Shown here: one piece after another, positions 8,664 through 18,500 of the stretch
Numbering within the stretch: position 1 is the stretch's first letter
Layout of the letters: each line of letters starts with the position of its first letter
Assembly: GCF_024919275.1 (NCBI RefSeq)
Contig: NZ_JANWGH010000001.1
Span: forward strand, 1,558,296-1,622,295
DNA length: 64,000 nucleotides
Reading direction: 5' to 3'
From: Algoriphagus limi
GTDB taxonomy: Bacteria; Bacteroidota; Bacteroidia; Cytophagales; Cyclobacteriaceae
Notes under the pieces: model-generated
Database searches by the model: none
What the model was told of the DNA's origin: nothing
What the model saw: only the letters and a program-made list of their open reading frames with translations
Made by a program: the position numbers and the translations under genes

Positions 8664-9713
8664 ATGAGTTTGGAAGGAATTGAAAATTTGGCCCAATTGG
8701 CGATATCATCTGAATATTTAATGCAGGTGACTTTGGACCCCGAGGGAAAGGTACTTTCCAGTGACTCAGGAATCGGCCCTGTTCCTTCCTTATTTGACCA
8801 ATCCAACAAACCACTATTTTTTGCTGATTGCTTCCTTTCATCAGACTGGGTAAAATATGAAAATAATCGCACAAAAGCCTGGAACAACCATCAGCAATCA
8901 TTTTTTGTGGATTTGCAAAAAATCAATTATCCCTCCGGCAACTTGCTCAAAACCAGATGGGAGTTTTTCTTCATTTCAAAAGATTTTGGAACCTGTCTTG
9001 GGATAGGTCATCCTGTTGATAGTCAAAAACCTTACGACATTCAACTTGGAGAATTTATTGACGCGGGTGAATCTCCTCAGGAACTTTTCGACACCATTCT
9101 TGAAGATCGATTATTGGGGTTTTGGGAATTTAATCACTTTGAAAAATCAAACTCAATCAGTTCTGGTCTTGCTCAAACTTTGGGATACTCAGAAAAGGAA
9201 ATAAGCAAAAGCGATGGAATTGCTTGGAAAGAGCATATTTACCCAGAAGACTATTCCAAATTACAGGCTGATCTCATCCATCACTTCAGAATCTCCGGTT
9301 CTTTACCTTTCAAACGAGAATTCAGATTGGTCACTAAACGAAACCAAATCATCTGGGTAGTCGCTTTCGGTAAAACCACCAAATGGAATGAAGACGGAAA
9401 GCCTTACCATGTGCAAGGCTTGATAGTCGATATTAATGAGCGCAAAAAGCAAGAACTTTGGCTTAAAGAGCATCATTTTTTTCTCAAAGACCTTGCCTTC
9501 CAACAATCTCATACCCTACGTGCACGAGTTGCCAATATTTTAGGATTGATCGAAATTCTTGAACTCGAGCAACAAACTCTCGAGTCCAAACGAATCGTGG
9601 ATATCATCAAAAAAGAGACAAAGGATTTGGATCATGCTTTGAAAAAAAGCATCAAGGAATCTGTCAACCAAAACAAGGTTTTTGAATCCGAAACAGGAAG
9701 TACCAACAATTAA
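8664..9713 (+). CDS. PAS-domain protein ending in an orphan H-box (DHp-like) helix pair
   Basis: From the ATG at 8664 the protein has 349 residues; an earlier in-frame TTG at 8631 would place a TATATTTG promoter box inside the gene, so I prefer the ATG. The N-terminal region (about 5-130) looks like a divergent PAS domain. A clear PAS_3 fold with PAC motif spans about 140-260 (LGYSEKE, then VQGLIVDINERKKQE). The C-terminal 70 residues read QSHTLRARVANILGLIEIL, strongly like the H-box helix of histidine kinases, but the protein stops without an ATPase domain. It may be a phosphotransfer or dimerisation partner, or a sensor whose kinase part was lost. Confidence 0.75.
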   Translation: MSLEGIENLAQLAISSEYLMQVTLDPEGKVLSSDSGIGPVPSLFDQSNKPLFFADCFLSSDWVKYENNRTKAWNNHQQSFFVDLQKINYPSGNLLKTRWEFFFISKDFGTCLGIGHPVDSQKPYDIQLGEFIDAGESPQELFDTILEDRLLGFWEFNHFEKSNSISSGLAQTLGYSEKEISKSDGIAWKEHIYPEDYSKLQADLIHHFRISGSLPFKREFRLVTKRNQIIWVVAFGKTTKWNEDGKPYHVQGLIVDINERKKQELWLKEHHFFLKDLAFQQSHTLRARVANILGLIEILELEQQTLESKRIVDIIKKETKDLDHALKKSIKESVNQNKVFESETGSTNN

Positions 9714-9744
9714 AGATTTCTAATCTTCCATTTAGCCTTTAAAT

Positions 9745-9776
9745 AGCCCCAAATCACTTTGGGGCTCATTGCTTTT
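9745..9776. terminator. Terminator between the convergent PAS and SDR genes
   Basis: AGCCCCAAA (9745-9753) pairs perfectly with TTTGGGGCT (9758-9766) across a four-base loop, followed on the plus strand by CATTGCTTTTTT. The stem touches the SDR stop codon, so it can serve both convergent genes. Confidence 0.7.
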
Positions 9777-10638
9777 TTCCTCGGCTAGCTTCCAGCATAT
9801 CCCACATTTCCTGAGGGATTTTGTCCAAATTATTGAATTCTCCTGCTCCTTGAAGCCACTCTCCACCATCAATAGTCATTACTTCTCCATTGACATAACT
9901 TGAAAAATCAGAGACCAGATATGCCGCCAAGTTTGCGAGTTCTTGGTGATCTCCTACCCTGCCAACAGGCACTTTCTTGGCCGGGTCAAATTTTTTCACC
10001 AAATCCCCCGGTAGCAATCGACTCCACGCTCCTTCAGTTGGAAAGGGTCCTGGAGCGATGGCATTGGACCTGATTCCATATTTCGCCCATTCCACTGCTA
10101 AAGATCGAGTCATTGCTAAAACCCCTGCTTTCGCGGCTGCTGAAGGGACAACATAACCAGACCCTGTCCAGGCATAGGTGGTTACAATATTTAGAAAAGT
10201 TCCAGCTTGTTTCTTTTTGATCCAGTCTTTTCCAGCTGTTAAAGTCACCTGTGAAGTACCTTTTAAAACAATATCCAAAACAGTATTAAAAGCATTGGTA
10301 GATAGACGTTCAGTCGGACTGATAAAATTGCCCGCTGCGTTATTTAAAACCACATGAATTTCCCCAAATTCTTTGTTGGCATCAGCCCACATTTGCTCCA
10401 CCTGATCAATATCCCGAACATCACATTGAAGTGCTAAAACTTTTCCGCCTTTTTCCCTCATCATCTCCTCTGCGGTTTGTTGAAGTACATCCAGCTTGCG
10501 GGAGGTGATTACGAGATTTGCTCCTAATTCTAAAAAATAGGACCCCATCGAACGTCCTAAACCAGTACCTCCACCAGTGACTAAAATATTCTTGCCTTTC
10601 AAAGCTCCATCACGGAGCATGCCTTCGTTAAAATTCAT
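9766..10638 (-). CDS. SDR oxidoreductase, 2,4-dienoyl-CoA reductase (DECR) type
   Basis: The 290-residue protein is a classical-size SDR with NAD(P) motif TGGGTGLGR (21-29) and NNAAGNF (99-105). The usual YxxxK is absent; instead Y155, S166 and K170 stand with the same spacing as the Tyr-Ser-Lys set of mitochondrial DECR1, and the C-terminal GEFNNLDKIPQEMWDML also resembles that enzyme. The likely role is NADPH-dependent reduction of 2,4-dienoyl-CoA in beta-oxidation of unsaturated fatty acids. No other beta-oxidation gene is nearby, so the substrate is inferred from family only. Confidence 0.8.
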   Translation of the reverse strand: MNFNEGMLRDGALKGKNILVTGGGTGLGRSMGSYFLELGANLVITSRKLDVLQQTAEEMMREKGGKVLALQCDVRDIDQVEQMWADANKEFGEIHVVLNNAAGNFISPTERLSTNAFNTVLDIVLKGTSQVTLTAGKDWIKKKQAGTFLNIVTTYAWTGSGYVVPSAAAKAGVLAMTRSLAVEWAKYGIRSNAIAPGPFPTEGAWSRLLPGDLVKKFDPAKKVPVGRVGDHQELANLAAYLVSDFSSYVNGEVMTIDGGEWLQGAGEFNNLDKIPQEMWDMLEASRGKKQ

Positions 10639-10722
10639 TGGTTATTTTTGTTTAAAGTTGAACCAAGATAATCATCCGGCCCGGTAATTGAAAACAATTC
10701 CAAGAACAAGAAATTAGCCTTC

Positions 10723-11529
10723 ATGAAGCGAATCGCTATTAGTTTTCTCAGCCTCTTGCTTGCCTTAAACACCTCCTGTCAGGAAGATGCGGATCGATTA
10801 ATTCGTACTGATCTTACTGTAGAAGCCAATCAACTTTTGGAAACTTCTTCCAACTGGGGAGAAAGTTTACTTTTCGCCATGTTCAAGTTTGAGGATTACC
10901 GTCAAATGGAAAGCGAATTTTTCCCGGGATGTCCTGACATCCAAGTCAGTGATGGTGATCGGCGAGTTGTTCTGGACTTTTCAAATAAAAAAGGATGCGA
11001 TGGGGATGATAAAACATTTCGTTCAGGAAAAATCATCTTGAACTTTTCCCAAAAGATTGGATTTCAATCTTTCTGGAGTATGACTTACGAAAATTATTCC
11101 TATAAAGGATTCAAAATCTCTGGGGTTCGAAACTTCACATTTATCAACCTATTACAAATCGGAGAAAGCTTTGAAAACTTAACCATCCAATCTGAAAAAG
11201 GACTTAATACTGTGCTTTCCGGGGATTTCTCCCATACTCCCATTATTTCAAATGGTTTCTTATCCAGTTTGAGAACTATAGGGGAAATGGAAGGAAAAAA
11301 TCCAGCTGGAAGAAGTATTTCTATGACAATTCAATCTCCAAGAGAAGAAAAAATTCAATGCTTTTTGACGGATGAACCAGGACTTCCAAATTCCTCTGTA
11401 GAAATATGGGAGATTTCAAGAACCTTCCCCCAGACTGTTTCCCACACACTTTATTTTGAAAGTACAGATCCCTGCTTGGTTCAAGTTGAGGCATTGCTGT
11501 CTGATGGGAGAAGACTTCAACTCAAATAA
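10723..11529 (+). CDS. Hypothetical lipoprotein
   Basis: The 268-residue protein starts with a hydrophobic signal and a lipobox-like LNTSC with Cys 19, so it is probably an outer-membrane or periplasmic lipoprotein. The rest is beta-rich, with no motif I recognise; pairs of Cys (C69/C91 region, and two near the C-terminus in QCFLTDEP and DPCLVQV) could form disulfides. It is divergent from the SDR gene and ends just before a terminator shared with ahcY. Confidence 0.6.
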   Translation: MKRIAISFLSLLLALNTSCQEDADRLIRTDLTVEANQLLETSSNWGESLLFAMFKFEDYRQMESEFFPGCPDIQVSDGDRRVVLDFSNKKGCDGDDKTFRSGKIILNFSQKIGFQSFWSMTYENYSYKGFKISGVRNFTFINLLQIGESFENLTIQSEKGLNTVLSGDFSHTPIISNGFLSSLRTIGEMEGKNPAGRSISMTIQSPREEKIQCFLTDEPGLPNSSVEIWEISRTFPQTVSHTLYFESTDPCLVQVEALLSDGRRLQLK

Positions 11530-11531
11530 AA

Positions 11532-11558
11532 AAACCCGGAAGAAATTCCTCCGGGTTT
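11532..11558. terminator. Terminator between the lipoprotein gene and ahcY
   Basis: AAACCCGGA (11532-11540) pairs with TCCGGGTTT (11550-11558). On the minus strand the stem is followed by more T residues, so it best serves ahcY, and it may also stop the convergent lipoprotein gene. Confidence 0.7.
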
Positions 11559-11577
11559 CAAGTTCAAGTATTTACTA

Positions 11578-12897
11578 TTAATATCTGTAGTATTCAGGCT
11601 TGAATGGTCCCTGAACTTCCACTCCAATATATTTCGCTTGATCTTCACTTAGGGTTTCTAACTCAACACCCAATTTGGACAAGTGCAATGCAGCAACTTT
11701 TTCGTCCAAGTGCTTAGGAAGCACATAAACTCCTGGCTGATACTCTTCAGACTTAGTCCAAAGCTCAAGCTGTGCCAAAGTCTGATTGGTGAATGAATTG
11801 GACATTACGAAAGATGGGTGGCCAGTTGCACAACCAAGGTTAACCAAACGACCCTCCGCCAAAACGATGATATCATTTCCATCCACATTGTAAAGATCCA
11901 CTTGCGGCTTAATTACAGATTTGGTGTTTCCATAATTCTTATTTAACCAAGCCATATCGATCTCATTGTCAAAGTGGCCGATATTACATACGATGGTCTT
12001 ATCACGCATAGCTTTAAAATGCTCTCCTGTTATAATATCCTTGTTTCCAGTAGCAGTTACCACGATATCAGCTTCTTTAACGGCATCTACCATTTTCTTC
12101 ACTGCGAAACCATCCATTGCAGCTTGAAGTGCACATATTGGGTCGATCTCAGTCACAATCACACGAGCACCTGCACCTCTCAAAGAAGCAGCAGATCCTT
12201 TTCCAACATCACCATATCCTGCTACAACAGCTACTTTACCAGCCATCATCACATCGGTAGCTCTTCGAATAGCATCTACCAATGATTCTTTACAGCCATA
12301 CTTATTGTCAAACTTAGACTTGGTTACAGAGTCATTCACATTGATCGCAGGAAGAGGAAGCGTACCATTCTTCATTCGCTCATATAATCTGTGAACACCG
12401 GTAGTAGTCTCTTCAGACAAACCTTTAATTCCGGAAACCAATTCAGGATATTGATCCAGAACCATGTTAGTCAAATCACCACCGTCGTCCAAAATCATAT
12501 TCAAAGGCTTGCGCTCTTCACCGAAGAAAAGAGTCTGCTCAATACACCAGTCAAATTCCTCAGCTGTCATGCCTTTCCAAGCATAGACTGAAATTCCAGC
12601 AGCGGCAATCGCAGCTGCAGCATGATCTTGAGTAGAAAAAATGTTACAAGATGACCAAGTAACTTCTGCTCCAAGTTCCACCAATGTTTCAATCAAAACA
12701 GCAGTCTGAATTGTCATATGCAAACAGCCTGCAATACGAGCTCCTTTTAGCGGCTTGGTTTTTCCATATTCTTCTCTCAAAGCCATCAAACCAGGCATCT
12801 CTGCCTCAGCTAGTTTGATTTCTTTTCTACCCCACTCCGCCAAGGAAATATCTTTTACCTTGTATTGAATAAATTTTTCAGATTGAATCTCTGACAT
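11578..12897 (-). CDS. ahcY: Adenosylhomocysteinase (S-adenosylhomocysteine hydrolase)
   Basis: The 439-residue cytosolic enzyme splits S-adenosylhomocysteine into adenosine and homocysteine, which keeps methylation reactions going. Diagnostic features are [17 protein letters not shown] (187-203, with the catalytic Lys), the NAD site GYGDVGKG (227-234) and the C-terminal PFKPEYYRY. Length is normal for the bacterial form. It is monocistronic, with a candidate TACCTTTG promoter upstream and a terminator downstream. Confidence 0.97.
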   Translation of the reverse strand: MSEIQSEKFIQYKVKDISLAEWGRKEIKLAEAEMPGLMALREEYGKTKPLKGARIAGCLHMTIQTAVLIETLVELGAEVTWSSCNIFSTQDHAAAAIAAAGISVYAWKGMTAEEFDWCIEQTLFFGEERKPLNMILDDGGDLTNMVLDQYPELVSGIKGLSEETTTGVHRLYERMKNGTLPLPAINVNDSVTKSKFDNKYGCKESLVDAIRRATDVMMAGKVAVVAGYGDVGKGSAASLRGAGARVIVTEIDPICALQAAMDGFAVKKMVDAVKEADIVVTATGNKDIITGEHFKAMRDKTIVCNIGHFDNEIDMAWLNKNYGNTKSVIKPQVDLYNVDGNDIIVLAEGRLVNLGCATGHPSFVMSNSFTNQTLAQLELWTKSEEYQPGVYVLPKHLDEKVAALHLSKLGVELETLSEDQAKYIGVEVQGPFKPEYYRY

Positions 12898-12936
12898 AGT
12901 ATGAAAATTAAACGTTTAAAATCTTAAAACTTGCCG

Positions 12937-12944
12937 CAAAGGTA
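12937..12944 (-). promoter_or_regulatory. Candidate -7 box (TACCTTTG) for ahcY
   Basis: On the minus strand the sequence reads TACCTTTG, an exact fit to TAnnTTTG, about 40 bp upstream of the ahcY ATG. A TTTG lies further upstream at 12959-12962, but at 14 bp the spacing is shorter than the usual 19-20. Confidence 0.5.
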
Positions 12945-12962
12945 TCGCTAAAATCCCGCAAA

Positions 12963-13739
12963 TTAAAATTGAACACTGTAATCGGGGAATCGGATCGTCT
13001 GAAAATCAAACACCTTAATATCCTGATCACTTGTCTCAAATACCAATTGCCCACTAGGTTTCAGCCCAATGATCTTACCTATCAACTTTTCTTTGCCAAC
13101 GGTGTATTCAGCTGCTTCCTGAAATAGAAAAAGGTTTTGTTGGTATTCTTGTTCAATAAAAGCCCACTTTTTTTTCTTCAAAAGCAAATAATACTGTTCA
13201 ATTTGGGTGACAAGCTGCCTCAGAATTTCTTCCTTTGAAAAATCAGATCCTGTCAGACTTTTCAGAGAAACCGCTTTGGAGTTTCCAAATTCAGTCTGAT
13301 TGATATTCAACCCAATTCCTACCACAGCGACTTCCCAACCACTTTTCCCAACACTATTTTCAATCAAAATCCCTCCCAATTTCCCTCTTTGGGGAACGAT
13401 CAAATCATTTGGCCATTTGGTTTTAATCAGAGGAAAATATTCCACCAAAACCTTGCGGATGGCACAGCTGACTGCCATATTCAAATAAAATTGCTCCGAA
13501 ATATCCAGAAAGTCCGGCTTGAGAATCAGGGAGAAAATCAAATTTAAACCTGGCCCTGACTCCCAAGTATTTCCCCGCTGCCCTTTACCGGCTTTTTGAT
13601 AATCGCAAACAACCAAAGTTCCTTCAATAGCTCGACCATCCCTGACTAATTGGAAGGCTATGTCATTTGTGGAGTGACACTCTGGCAGGAATTGTATGTC
13701 TTTGCCTAAAAAAAGTGTATTGGCAAGAATTTTATGCAT
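12963..13739 (-). CDS. birA: Biotin--[acetyl-CoA-carboxylase] ligase
   Basis: The 258-residue enzyme attaches biotin to the carboxylase carrier protein through biotinyl-AMP. The biotin/AMP loop GKGQRG (51-56, a variant of GRGRxG), KWPNDL (108-113) and GKLGGILIE (119-127) are all present, with an SH3-like C-terminal domain. There is no N-terminal helix-turn-helix, so unlike E. coli BirA it should not be a repressor. It is divergent from rsfS with a 64-bp gap that must hold both promoters. Confidence 0.9.
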   Translation of the reverse strand: MHKILANTLFLGKDIQFLPECHSTNDIAFQLVRDGRAIEGTLVVCDYQKAGKGQRGNTWESGPGLNLIFSLILKPDFLDISEQFYLNMAVSCAIRKVLVEYFPLIKTKWPNDLIVPQRGKLGGILIENSVGKSGWEVAVVGIGLNINQTEFGNSKAVSLKSLTGSDFSKEEILRQLVTQIEQYYLLLKKKKWAFIEQEYQQNLFLFQEAAEYTVGKEKLIGKIIGLKPSGQLVFETSDQDIKVFDFQTIRFPDYSVQF

Positions 13740-13803
13740 TTGTTTCTAGTTTGTCTTGGTAGCTACTAGATTTACGAGAGCTAGGCAAAATTAAATATAA
13801 AAT

Positions 13804-14154
13804 ATGACAGCAGAACAGCTGAGTCAAGTCATCGTTGAGGGAATGGAGGATAAAAAGGCCTTCGATATCGTGGTGATGGACCTTAGAAAAATTAAGAATA
13901 CCGTATGTGATTTTTTTGTTATTTGCTCCGCCAATTCGGATACGCAAGTAGAAGCAATCGCCGATTCAGTAGAAGAAAAGGTACTGAAGGCCGGAGATTC
14001 TCTTCCCTTTAAAGTGGAAGGCAAAAACAACAATCAGTGGGTATTGATGGACTATGTAGATGTTGTAGCCCATATTTTCCAAAAAGATAATAGAGCGTTC
14101 TACGGATTAGAAGATCTATGGGGGGATGCAGTGTTGACAAAAGTTGAGCACTAA
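13804..14154 (+). CDS. rsfS: Ribosome silencing factor RsfS
   Basis: This 116-residue protein belongs to the RsfS/Iojap family, which binds uL14 on the large subunit and blocks subunit joining during starvation. Conserved parts include DIVVMDLR, CDFFVICSANSDTQV and the C-terminal YGLEDLWGDA. It lies 64 bp upstream of ftsH in the same direction, so the two may be co-transcribed, a pairing I expect in Bacteroidota. Confidence 0.93.
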   Translation: MTAEQLSQVIVEGMEDKKAFDIVVMDLRKIKNTVCDFFVICSANSDTQVEAIADSVEEKVLKAGDSLPFKVEGKNNNQWVLMDYVDVVAHIFQKDNRAFYGLEDLWGDAVLTKVEH

Positions 14155-14218
14155 TTTCCACAAACTTTAGATTGCAAATTCCGTTTTACCATAAGTTTAT
14201 AGAATTACATTTAAATCG

Positions 14219-16318
14219 ATGAGCGAAACAAATAAACCAAAAAAGTTTACCCCAAAACCTCCACAAAGACCCAATTTTCAGCTTTGGCTGATCGTTGTGG
14301 CCGTTTTGGTTTTGATCGGGTTGACTTGGATACAGCAACGAGGTGCGACGGTAGATATTACTCAAAAACGTTTTGAAGACATGTACAATGCTGGCGATGT
14401 CGCCAAAGTTGTGATCGTCAAAAACATGGATCGAGTGGATATTACTCTGAAACCATCTGCATTGAGTGATACCAAGTACAAAAATGAATTGGAATCTAAT
14501 GCGACCTTTTTCAATCCAAACGGACCGCACTATTCCCTTCAGGTAGCATCTTCCGATAAGTTTGCTACCGATTTTGACACTTTGGAGGAAAGTATACCTG
14601 CAGAAGAAAGAATCGGATATTCCGTTACAACGGAGGAAAACTGGAGCTCTTGGTTTGGAAGCTTTGGTTTCTTGCTATTGCTATTCATTTTCTTCTGGTT
14701 CATGATGCGAAGAATGGCAGGCCCATCAGGTCCAGGAGGTCAGATTTTCAATGTTGGAAAATCTCGGGCACAGCTATTCGATGCAGAGAATAAGGTCAAA
14801 ATCACCTTCGACAATGTTGCAGGTCTGGATGAAGCAAAAGAAGAGATTCAGGAAATTGTTGAATTTCTTAAGAACCCATCCAAATTCACCAAACTAGGAG
14901 GAAAGATTCCTAAAGGAGCACTACTGGTTGGCCCTCCAGGAACCGGTAAAACCCTTCTTGCGAAAGCAGTAGCTGGTGAAGCAGGCGTTCCTTTCTTTAC
15001 ACTTTCCGGTTCAGACTTCGTCGAAATGTTTGTCGGTGTAGGTGCAGCACGTGTACGTGACTTGTTTAAGCAAGCGAAAGAAAAAGCTCCTTGTATCATC
15101 TTTATTGACGAGATTGACGCTATTGGCCGCTCAAGAGGGAAAGGCCAAATGCCGGGGTCAAATGATGAGCGTGAAAATACCCTTAACTCTCTATTGGTAG
15201 AGATGGATGGTTTCGGTACTGATTCTGGAGTTATTGTTTTGGCAGCAACCAACCGCCCGGATGTATTGGATAGTGCTTTGTTGAGACCTGGACGATTCGA
15301 CCGTCAGATCTCCATTGACAAGCCAGACATCGTTGGTAGAGAGGCAATCTTCAAAGTGCATTTGAAGCCGATCAAAATTTCCGATGATGTTGATGCTAAG
15401 AAATTGGCTGCACAAACTCCTGGTTTTGCTGGTGCTGAAATCGCAAATGTCTGCAACGAGGCAGCTCTAATCGCTGCTCGACGCAATAAGACTGCAGTAG
15501 ACATGCAGGATTTCCAAGATGCCATCGACCGGGTAATCGGTGGACTGGAAAAGAAAAACAAGATCATCTCTCCTGAAGAAAAGAAAATTGTGGCCTACCA
15601 TGAAGCAGGTCATGCTGTTGCAGGTTGGTTCTTGGAGCATGCAGATCCTTTGGTAAAAGTATCTATCGTACCTCGAGGAGTAGCTGCATTGGGTTATGCC
15701 CAATATCTTCCAAAAGAGCAATTCCTATATCAAACAGAACAACTGATCGATGAGATGTGTATGACCTTAGGTGGTCGTGCGGCAGAGGAAATTGTCTTTG
15801 GTAAAATTTCCACTGGAGCTTTGAGCGACTTGGAGCGCATCACCAAAATGGCTTACTCTATCGTATCCGTTTACGGTATGAATGAGAAATTGGGTAATGT
15901 ATCCTTTTATGATAGCAAGAGCGATAGCTACAAGATGACCAAGCCTTATTCTGAAGCTACGGCTGAGTTAATCGATCAGGAAGTTCACAAGTTGATAGAT
16001 TTTGCTTATCAGCGTACACTTGATCTTCTTAAAGAGCGTAGAAATGAATTGGAAACCCTAGCTCAAGAACTTCTTGAGAAGGAAATTATCTTCCAGTCTG
16101 ATTTGGAAAAACTCATCGGAAAACGACCTTTTGCAAAGGAAACAACCTATCAGGCCTACACCAGTGGAAAAAATAAGCCTGAGGAATCCAAAAAGGAAAA
16201 AGATGAGGAAGTTAAAGATGCTGTCATATCTGAGGAAGTAGAAGCTAAACCAGCTAAAAAACCAAAGAAAAAGGAAGCAGTATCCGAGACGGATGAAGAA
16301 GAAACAACAAAAGAATAA
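14219..16318 (+). CDS. ftsH: ATP-dependent zinc metalloprotease FtsH
   Basis: The 699-residue inner-membrane protease degrades misfolded membrane proteins and short-lived regulators. It has a TM helix at about 22-38, a periplasmic domain, a second TM at 147-163, then the AAA+ module with Walker A GPPGTGK (238-244), Walker B IIFIDEID (293-300) and the second region of homology (343-362), and the M41 peptidase with HEAGH (461-465). The last 55 residues form a Lys/Glu-rich tail after the conserved core. It ends in a strong terminator. Confidence 0.97.
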   Translation: MSETNKPKKFTPKPPQRPNFQLWLIVVAVLVLIGLTWIQQRGATVDITQKRFEDMYNAGDVAKVVIVKNMDRVDITLKPSALSDTKYKNELESNATFFNPNGPHYSLQVASSDKFATDFDTLEESIPAEERIGYSVTTEENWSSWFGSFGFLLLLFIFFWFMMRRMAGPSGPGGQIFNVGKSRAQLFDAENKVKITFDNVAGLDEAKEEIQEIVEFLKNPSKFTKLGGKIPKGALLVGPPGTGKTLLAKAVAGEAGVPFFTLSGSDFVEMFVGVGAARVRDLFKQAKEKAPCIIFIDEIDAIGRSRGKGQMPGSNDERENTLNSLLVEMDGFGTDSGVIVLAATNRPDVLDSALLRPGRFDRQISIDKPDIVGREAIFKVHLKPIKISDDVDAKKLAAQTPGFAGAEIANVCNEAALIAARRNKTAVDMQDFQDAIDRVIGGLEKKNKIISPEEKKIVAYHEAGHAVAGWFLEHADPLVKVSIVPRGVAALGYAQYLPKEQFLYQTEQLIDEMCMTLGGRAAEEIVFGKISTGALSDLERITKMAYSIVSVYGMNEKLGNVSFYDSKSDSYKMTKPYSEATAELIDQEVHKLIDFAYQRTLDLLKERRNELETLAQELLEKEIIFQSDLEKLIGKRPFAKETTYQAYTSGKNKPEESKKEKDEEVKDAVISEEVEAKPAKKPKKKEAVSETDEEETTKE

Positions 16319-16337
16319 TTTGTGAAATCCATAGAAA

Positions 16338-16370
16338 AAAAGTCCTGAGCAATCAGGACTTTTTATTTTT
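16338..16370 (+). terminator. Rho-independent terminator of ftsH
   Basis: AGTCCTGA (16341-16348), loop GCAA, TCAGGACT (16353-16360), then TTTTATTTTT. The A run before the stem extends the pairing with the T tail. Confidence 0.85.
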
Positions 16371-16394
16371 GCCTGACTAATTCTATCTTTCCGC

Positions 16395-17171
16395 ATGTCT
16401 CTGGAACCATACAATTATCAATTACAGGGTAAGAAGTTATTTTTTGCATCCGATTTTCATTTGGGTGCCCCTAATGAGGAACAAAGTCTAGGCAGAGAAC
16501 AAAAAATCATTCGATGGCTGGATCAAATTCAGGAAGAGGCAGCCGCCATTTTTCTGGTTGGCGACATTTTTGACTTTTGGTTTGAATACAAAGAAGTCAT
16601 CCCGAAAGGTTTTATTCCTTTCATTTCTAAAATCCACCAACTTCGCGAGAAAAAAATCCCCATACTTTTTTTCACAGGAAACCATGATCTGTGGATGAAA
16701 GATTATTTCACAGAACAAATGGGAATTCCTGTTTACCACCACCCCATTGAAATCGTGGTTAATGAAAATAAGATTTTGGTGGGACATGGAGATGGTTTAG
16801 GACCAGGCGACAAGCAATACAAACTTTTGAAAAAGGTTTTTACCAATCCTATTGCCCAGTGGCTCTTCCGTTGGTTTCATCCGGATTTAGGAATCAAGCT
16901 TGCTAAAGCCTGGTCTAGTAGTAGCCGCATTTCCAACATGGAGAAAAATGAAAACCATTTTTTGGGTGAGGGTGAATGGCTTTGGCAGTATTGCAAAGAA
17001 ATCGAACAGCGAAAACACCACGATTATTACATCTTTGGACATCGGCACTTGCCTTTGGAATTGGAAGTTGGAGAAAAGGCAACTTACTTCAATTTAGGTG
17101 AATGGGTCAGTCAATACACCTATTTGGAATTCGATGGAGAAAAGCCTAAACTTTTAACTTTCGAAGAATGA
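16395..17171 (+). CDS. lpxH: UDP-2,3-diacylglucosamine diphosphatase LpxH
   Basis: The 258-residue calcineurin-like phosphoesterase should cleave UDP-2,3-diacylglucosamine to lipid X in lipid A synthesis, at the inner face of the membrane. Metal motifs are SDFHLG (19-24), GDIFDFW (56-62), GNHD (95-98), GHGDG (130-134) and GHRHLP near 214. The helical insert GPGDKQYKLLKKVF, which forms the acyl-chain clamp in LpxH, is present. The next gene starts inside its stop codon (ATGA). Confidence 0.85.
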   Translation: MSLEPYNYQLQGKKLFFASDFHLGAPNEEQSLGREQKIIRWLDQIQEEAAAIFLVGDIFDFWFEYKEVIPKGFIPFISKIHQLREKKIPILFFTGNHDLWMKDYFTEQMGIPVYHHPIEIVVNENKILVGHGDGLGPGDKQYKLLKKVFTNPIAQWLFRWFHPDLGIKLAKAWSSSSRISNMEKNENHFLGEGEWLWQYCKEIEQRKHHDYYIFGHRHLPLELEVGEKATYFNLGEWVSQYTYLEFDGEKPKLLTFEE

Positions 17172-17998
17172 GATGGCTCGTACCTTTTTTATTCTTATGG
17201 ATTCATTGGGAAGTTTTTGCCCAATTGGAAAATGAATTGGGAAAACCACTTGCTGAAATCAGCGTCAAAGAATTAGATCAGGTTTCACTCGATACCCGGG
17301 AGCAGATATATGCAAGCAACCTGCAGGGAGATATTTTTCTCTTTGACGCTTCAGGAAAACAATTGAATTATTTCTCCCCAGCTCGACAAGCTAAACTCAG
17401 CCAGTTAGAAGCAGCTTGGAGCGTGACCATTTTCTCATTTTCTGAAGATCTTCAAGAATACCGAATTTTGGACCGCTTCCTCAACCCAATCGCTGAACGC
17501 AATTTTTTGGATGCTTCCGTCAATCTCCCGAAAGCTGCTACTTTAGGAAATAACAACATAGTCTGGGTTTGGGATGAATCAGATTTATCCCTTAAGCGCA
17601 TGGATTACTTGCGAAACCTCATTCTTGACATCCAGCCTCTCAATCTGATAACTTCTGTCAAAAGCCTTCAAATCACAGCTCTAAAAGAATATAAAAACCG
17701 GCTGTTCGCCTTGATTCCAAATGAAGGCGTTTTGGTTTTTGACAATCAAGGAAACCTATTACTCGATTTGAAACTTCCAAAAGTTGAAAAATTAAGTCTT
17801 TACAAAGATTACCTACTTTGGCTGGAAAACGGCACTTTGATGGGGTATAATCTATCTCAACAGTCTGTTGAAAACATTCAGGCCTTAGATACTCCTGAGG
17901 GAAGCTACGTGCTTCTTGGTCAAACAAAACTTTTGCTAGTGAATGCTGAAAAAATTGAGGTTTACTCCATCCCGGATACGCTGAAAAATCTGCAATAA
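17168..17998 (+). CDS. Exported hypothetical protein, beta-propeller-like
   Basis: The 276-residue protein has a signal peptide (about residues 1-18, ending VFAQ) and a series of beta-strand repeats such as GDIFLFDASGKQLNYF, GVLVFDNQGNLLLDL and DYLLWLENGTLMGYN, which look like degenerate propeller blades. I do not recognise a named family. It overlaps lpxH by 4 bp and is probably co-translated, suggesting a role at the envelope. A terminator-like stem follows directly. Confidence 0.65.
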   Translation: MRWLVPFLFLWIHWEVFAQLENELGKPLAEISVKELDQVSLDTREQIYASNLQGDIFLFDASGKQLNYFSPARQAKLSQLEAAWSVTIFSFSEDLQEYRILDRFLNPIAERNFLDASVNLPKAATLGNNNIVWVWDESDLSLKRMDYLRNLILDIQPLNLITSVKSLQITALKEYKNRLFALIPNEGVLVFDNQGNLLLDLKLPKVEKLSLYKDYLLWLENGTLMGYNLSQQSVENIQALDTPEGSYVLLGQTKLLLVNAEKIEVYSIPDTLKNLQ

Positions 17999-18000
17999 AA

Positions 18001-18034
18001 AAGCCGAGAAACTTTCATTTCCCGGCTTCTTTTC
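18001..18034. terminator. Terminator between convergent genes
   Basis: AAGCCG-a-GAAA (18001-18011) pairs with TTTC-c-CGGCTT (18018-18028) with one mismatch, followed by CTTTT on the plus strand and preceded by six A residues, which read as T on the minus strand. It can serve the propeller-like gene and the FKBP gene. Confidence 0.65.
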
Positions 18035-18049
18035 CAAATTCTGATTGAA

Positions 18050-18475
18050 TTAAGCGATAGTCACCAATTCAATTTCGAAGATCAAATCTTTACCTGCCAA
18101 CTGATGATTGGCGTCCAAGGTAATTTTTTCCTCATCAACATAAGTTACTGTAACAGGCATAGGTTGTCCATTTCCTCCCTGAAGAGTCAATTGCATCCCT
18201 ACTGCAGGGCTGATATTAGCTGGAACTTGTGCACGAGGGACATCAATCATCATGTCATCTCTTCGCTCACCGTAAGCTTCAGCAGCTGGGATAGTTACGG
18301 TTTTTTTATCACCGATTGCCATTCCATGAACAGCCTCATCAAATCCTTTGATCATATTGCCATCGCCTAATGTAAACCCTAATGGTTGACGGTTTACAGA
18401 CGAATCAAAAACACTTCCGTCTTCTAATTTTCCTGTGTAGTGTACCTGTACGGCATCACCTTTTTTTGCTTGCAT
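18050..18475 (-). CDS. FKBP-type peptidyl-prolyl isomerase, SlyD-like
   Basis: From the ATG at 18475 the protein has 141 residues; a longer reading from 18511 would add 12 residues next to the likely promoter, so it is rejected. The FKBP core reads VHYTGKLEDGSVFDSS and FTLGDGNMIKGFDEAVHGM, followed by the inserted-in-flap segment around residues 65-120 and a closing FEIELVTIA, as in SlyD. It lacks the His-rich nickel tail of E. coli SlyD. The role is cytosolic folding and chaperone activity. Confidence 0.88.
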   Translation of the reverse strand: MQAKKGDAVQVHYTGKLEDGSVFDSSVNRQPLGFTLGDGNMIKGFDEAVHGMAIGDKKTVTIPAAEAYGERRDDMMIDVPRAQVPANISPAVGMQLTLQGGNGQPMPVTVTYVDEEKITLDANHQLAGKDLIFEIELVTIA

Positions 18476-18500
18476 AATACTAATTGGTTTTGTGTTATCA

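Noticed and set aside
11974..12285. Open frame antisense to ahcY
   Set aside because: Ser/His-rich, no homology, fully inside a conserved gene; a shadow frame.
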